Assembly: GCA_003167015.1 (NCBI GenBank)
Contig: PMUF01000252.1
Location: forward strand, 1-16,338
Source of the DNA: Chitinophagaceae bacterium
GTDB taxonomy: Bacteria > Bacteroidota > Bacteroidia > Chitinophagales > Chitinophagaceae
Direction of reading: 5' to 3'
DNA: 16,338 bases
A model generated the notes under the pieces. That model was not told the origin of the DNA. It did no database searches and worked only from the letters and a program-made list of their open reading frames with translations. A program made the position numbers and the translations under genes. Below are positions 15,752 to 16,338 of the stretch, piece by piece (the stretch's first letter is position 1; the number at the start of each line of letters is the position of its first letter).

Positions 15752-16338
15752 ATGAAACTATATAAATATTTGCTCGTTCTGTCAGTACCCTTGGTATTGG
15801 GGGTATCTTGCAAAAAATCATTGTACGTCAAGGCCAACGAGGATCCGTCCACGCTGACATCCGTGGACCCCGGTGATCAGTTCCTGTACGCAGCCTCCAG
15901 TTTTGCCAATAGTTTTGAGGCTTATTATGACGACTACCGGTCAATCATGCCGTGGTTACAATACAGCACCGGCGCAGCCGGTAATGGGTCAGATTTTACG
16001 ACTATCTCAGGCCATTTCGATTACCGGTATAGCAACTATTATACTAACGTGGGGCTGGCGCTGGCGGATATCCCGCACCTCATCGCCAACATGACCACGG
16101 CTGAGCAGGCTGCCCGGCAGTACGAGGCTGCTATCGCATCGATCTACATGGCGTATTATACTTTCTATACCAGCGATATCAACGGAAGTATCCCTTATTC
16201 CCAGGCTTTCCAGGCCCGGTATGGCGGTACTTTCACGCCGGTCTATGACACCCAGCAGAGTATTTTCGATACCCTGGATACGCAGATCAAGAATGCGGTC
16301 GCTGTGCTGGAGTCCAGCCCATCGACGACCCAGGTGCT
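15752..16338 (+). CDS. SusD/RagB family outer membrane lipoprotein (3' end outside window)
   Basis: An open frame from the ATG at 15752 runs to the right edge: 195 complete codons, about 35-40 percent of a usual 500-residue SusD protein. Residues 1-19 are a lipoprotein signal with Cys20 as the likely lipidated residue (LGVSCKKS; the -3 position is Gly, slightly unusual). Helical TPR-like segments follow, including ADIPHLIANMTTAEQAARQY and AIASIYMAYYTFYTSDING. The motif IPYSQAF, then TPVYDTQQSIFDTLDTQI and VAVLE, is characteristic of the SusD-like_2 branch, in which a Pro-x-Tyr-Asp motif precedes a long helix. It should sit on the cell surface, bind the nutrient and close over the SusC-like barrel. 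It is 26 bp downstream of susC and almost certainly in the same operon. Confidence 0.93.
   Translation, partial: MKLYKYLLVLSVPLVLGVSCKKSLYVKANEDPSTLTSVDPGDQFLYAASSFANSFEAYYDDYRSIMPWLQYSTGAAGNGSDFTTISGHFDYRYSNYYTNVGLALADIPHLIANMTTAEQAARQYEAAIASIYMAYYTFYTSDINGSIPYSQAFQARYGGTFTPVYDTQQSIFDTLDTQIKNAVAVLESSPSTTQV

Noticed and set aside
12318..16338. Naming the sugar imported by the SusC/SusD pair
   Set aside because: No glycoside hydrolase, lyase or other enzyme lies in the window, and SusC/SusD or ROK sequences alone do not reveal the substrate.

Overview
The window looks like chromosomal DNA of a Bacteroidota bacterium, most probably in or near the Chitinophagaceae. The grounds are a SusC/SusD-type outer-membrane pair, a DUF6443/RHS-type secreted protein, a DUF6090-type membrane protein, TAnnTTTG-like promoter elements and almost no Shine-Dalgarno sequences. 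Genus cannot be fixed from the sequence alone. No rRNA, tRNA, CRISPR array, transposase or integrase was seen.

Left part (1-8482, all minus strand): three genes read right to left with gaps of 20 and 11 bp, so probably one operon. They encode (i) a secreted protein with a long Gln-rich helical domain followed by a C-terminal segment like an outer-membrane beta-barrel, (ii) a 1034-aa secreted RHS-like protein that ends in one YD-type repeat, and (iii) a very large secreted protein with an N-terminal Ig-like repeat array, a DUF6443 region and RHS/YD repeats. The third is cut by the left edge after 1294 codons. All three have signal peptides. This cassette is the best candidate for an under-described system: a barrel/coiled-coil partner encoded with a two-piece RHS shell. 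A 627-bp non-coding stretch precedes it (8483-9109). It holds a plausible Bacteroidetes-type promoter and two sets of inverted repeats that would lie in a leader of about 350 nt.

Middle part (9110-10995): a DUF6090-like single-pass membrane protein (minus) and an ABC-2 type permease (plus) diverge from a 47-bp spacer. The permease has no ATPase gene beside it and appears to have a promoter element so close to its ATG that the message would be leaderless.

Right part (11096 to the end, plus strand): a ROK-family regulator, a SusC/RagA TonB-dependent transporter and a SusD/RagB lipoprotein (cut by the right edge) lie in tandem with gaps of 22 and 26 bp. This is the start of a polysaccharide- or oligosaccharide-utilisation locus. 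The SusC lacks the STN signalling domain, which fits control by the ROK protein rather than by an anti-sigma/ECF pair. The substrate cannot be inferred because no enzyme gene falls inside the window.
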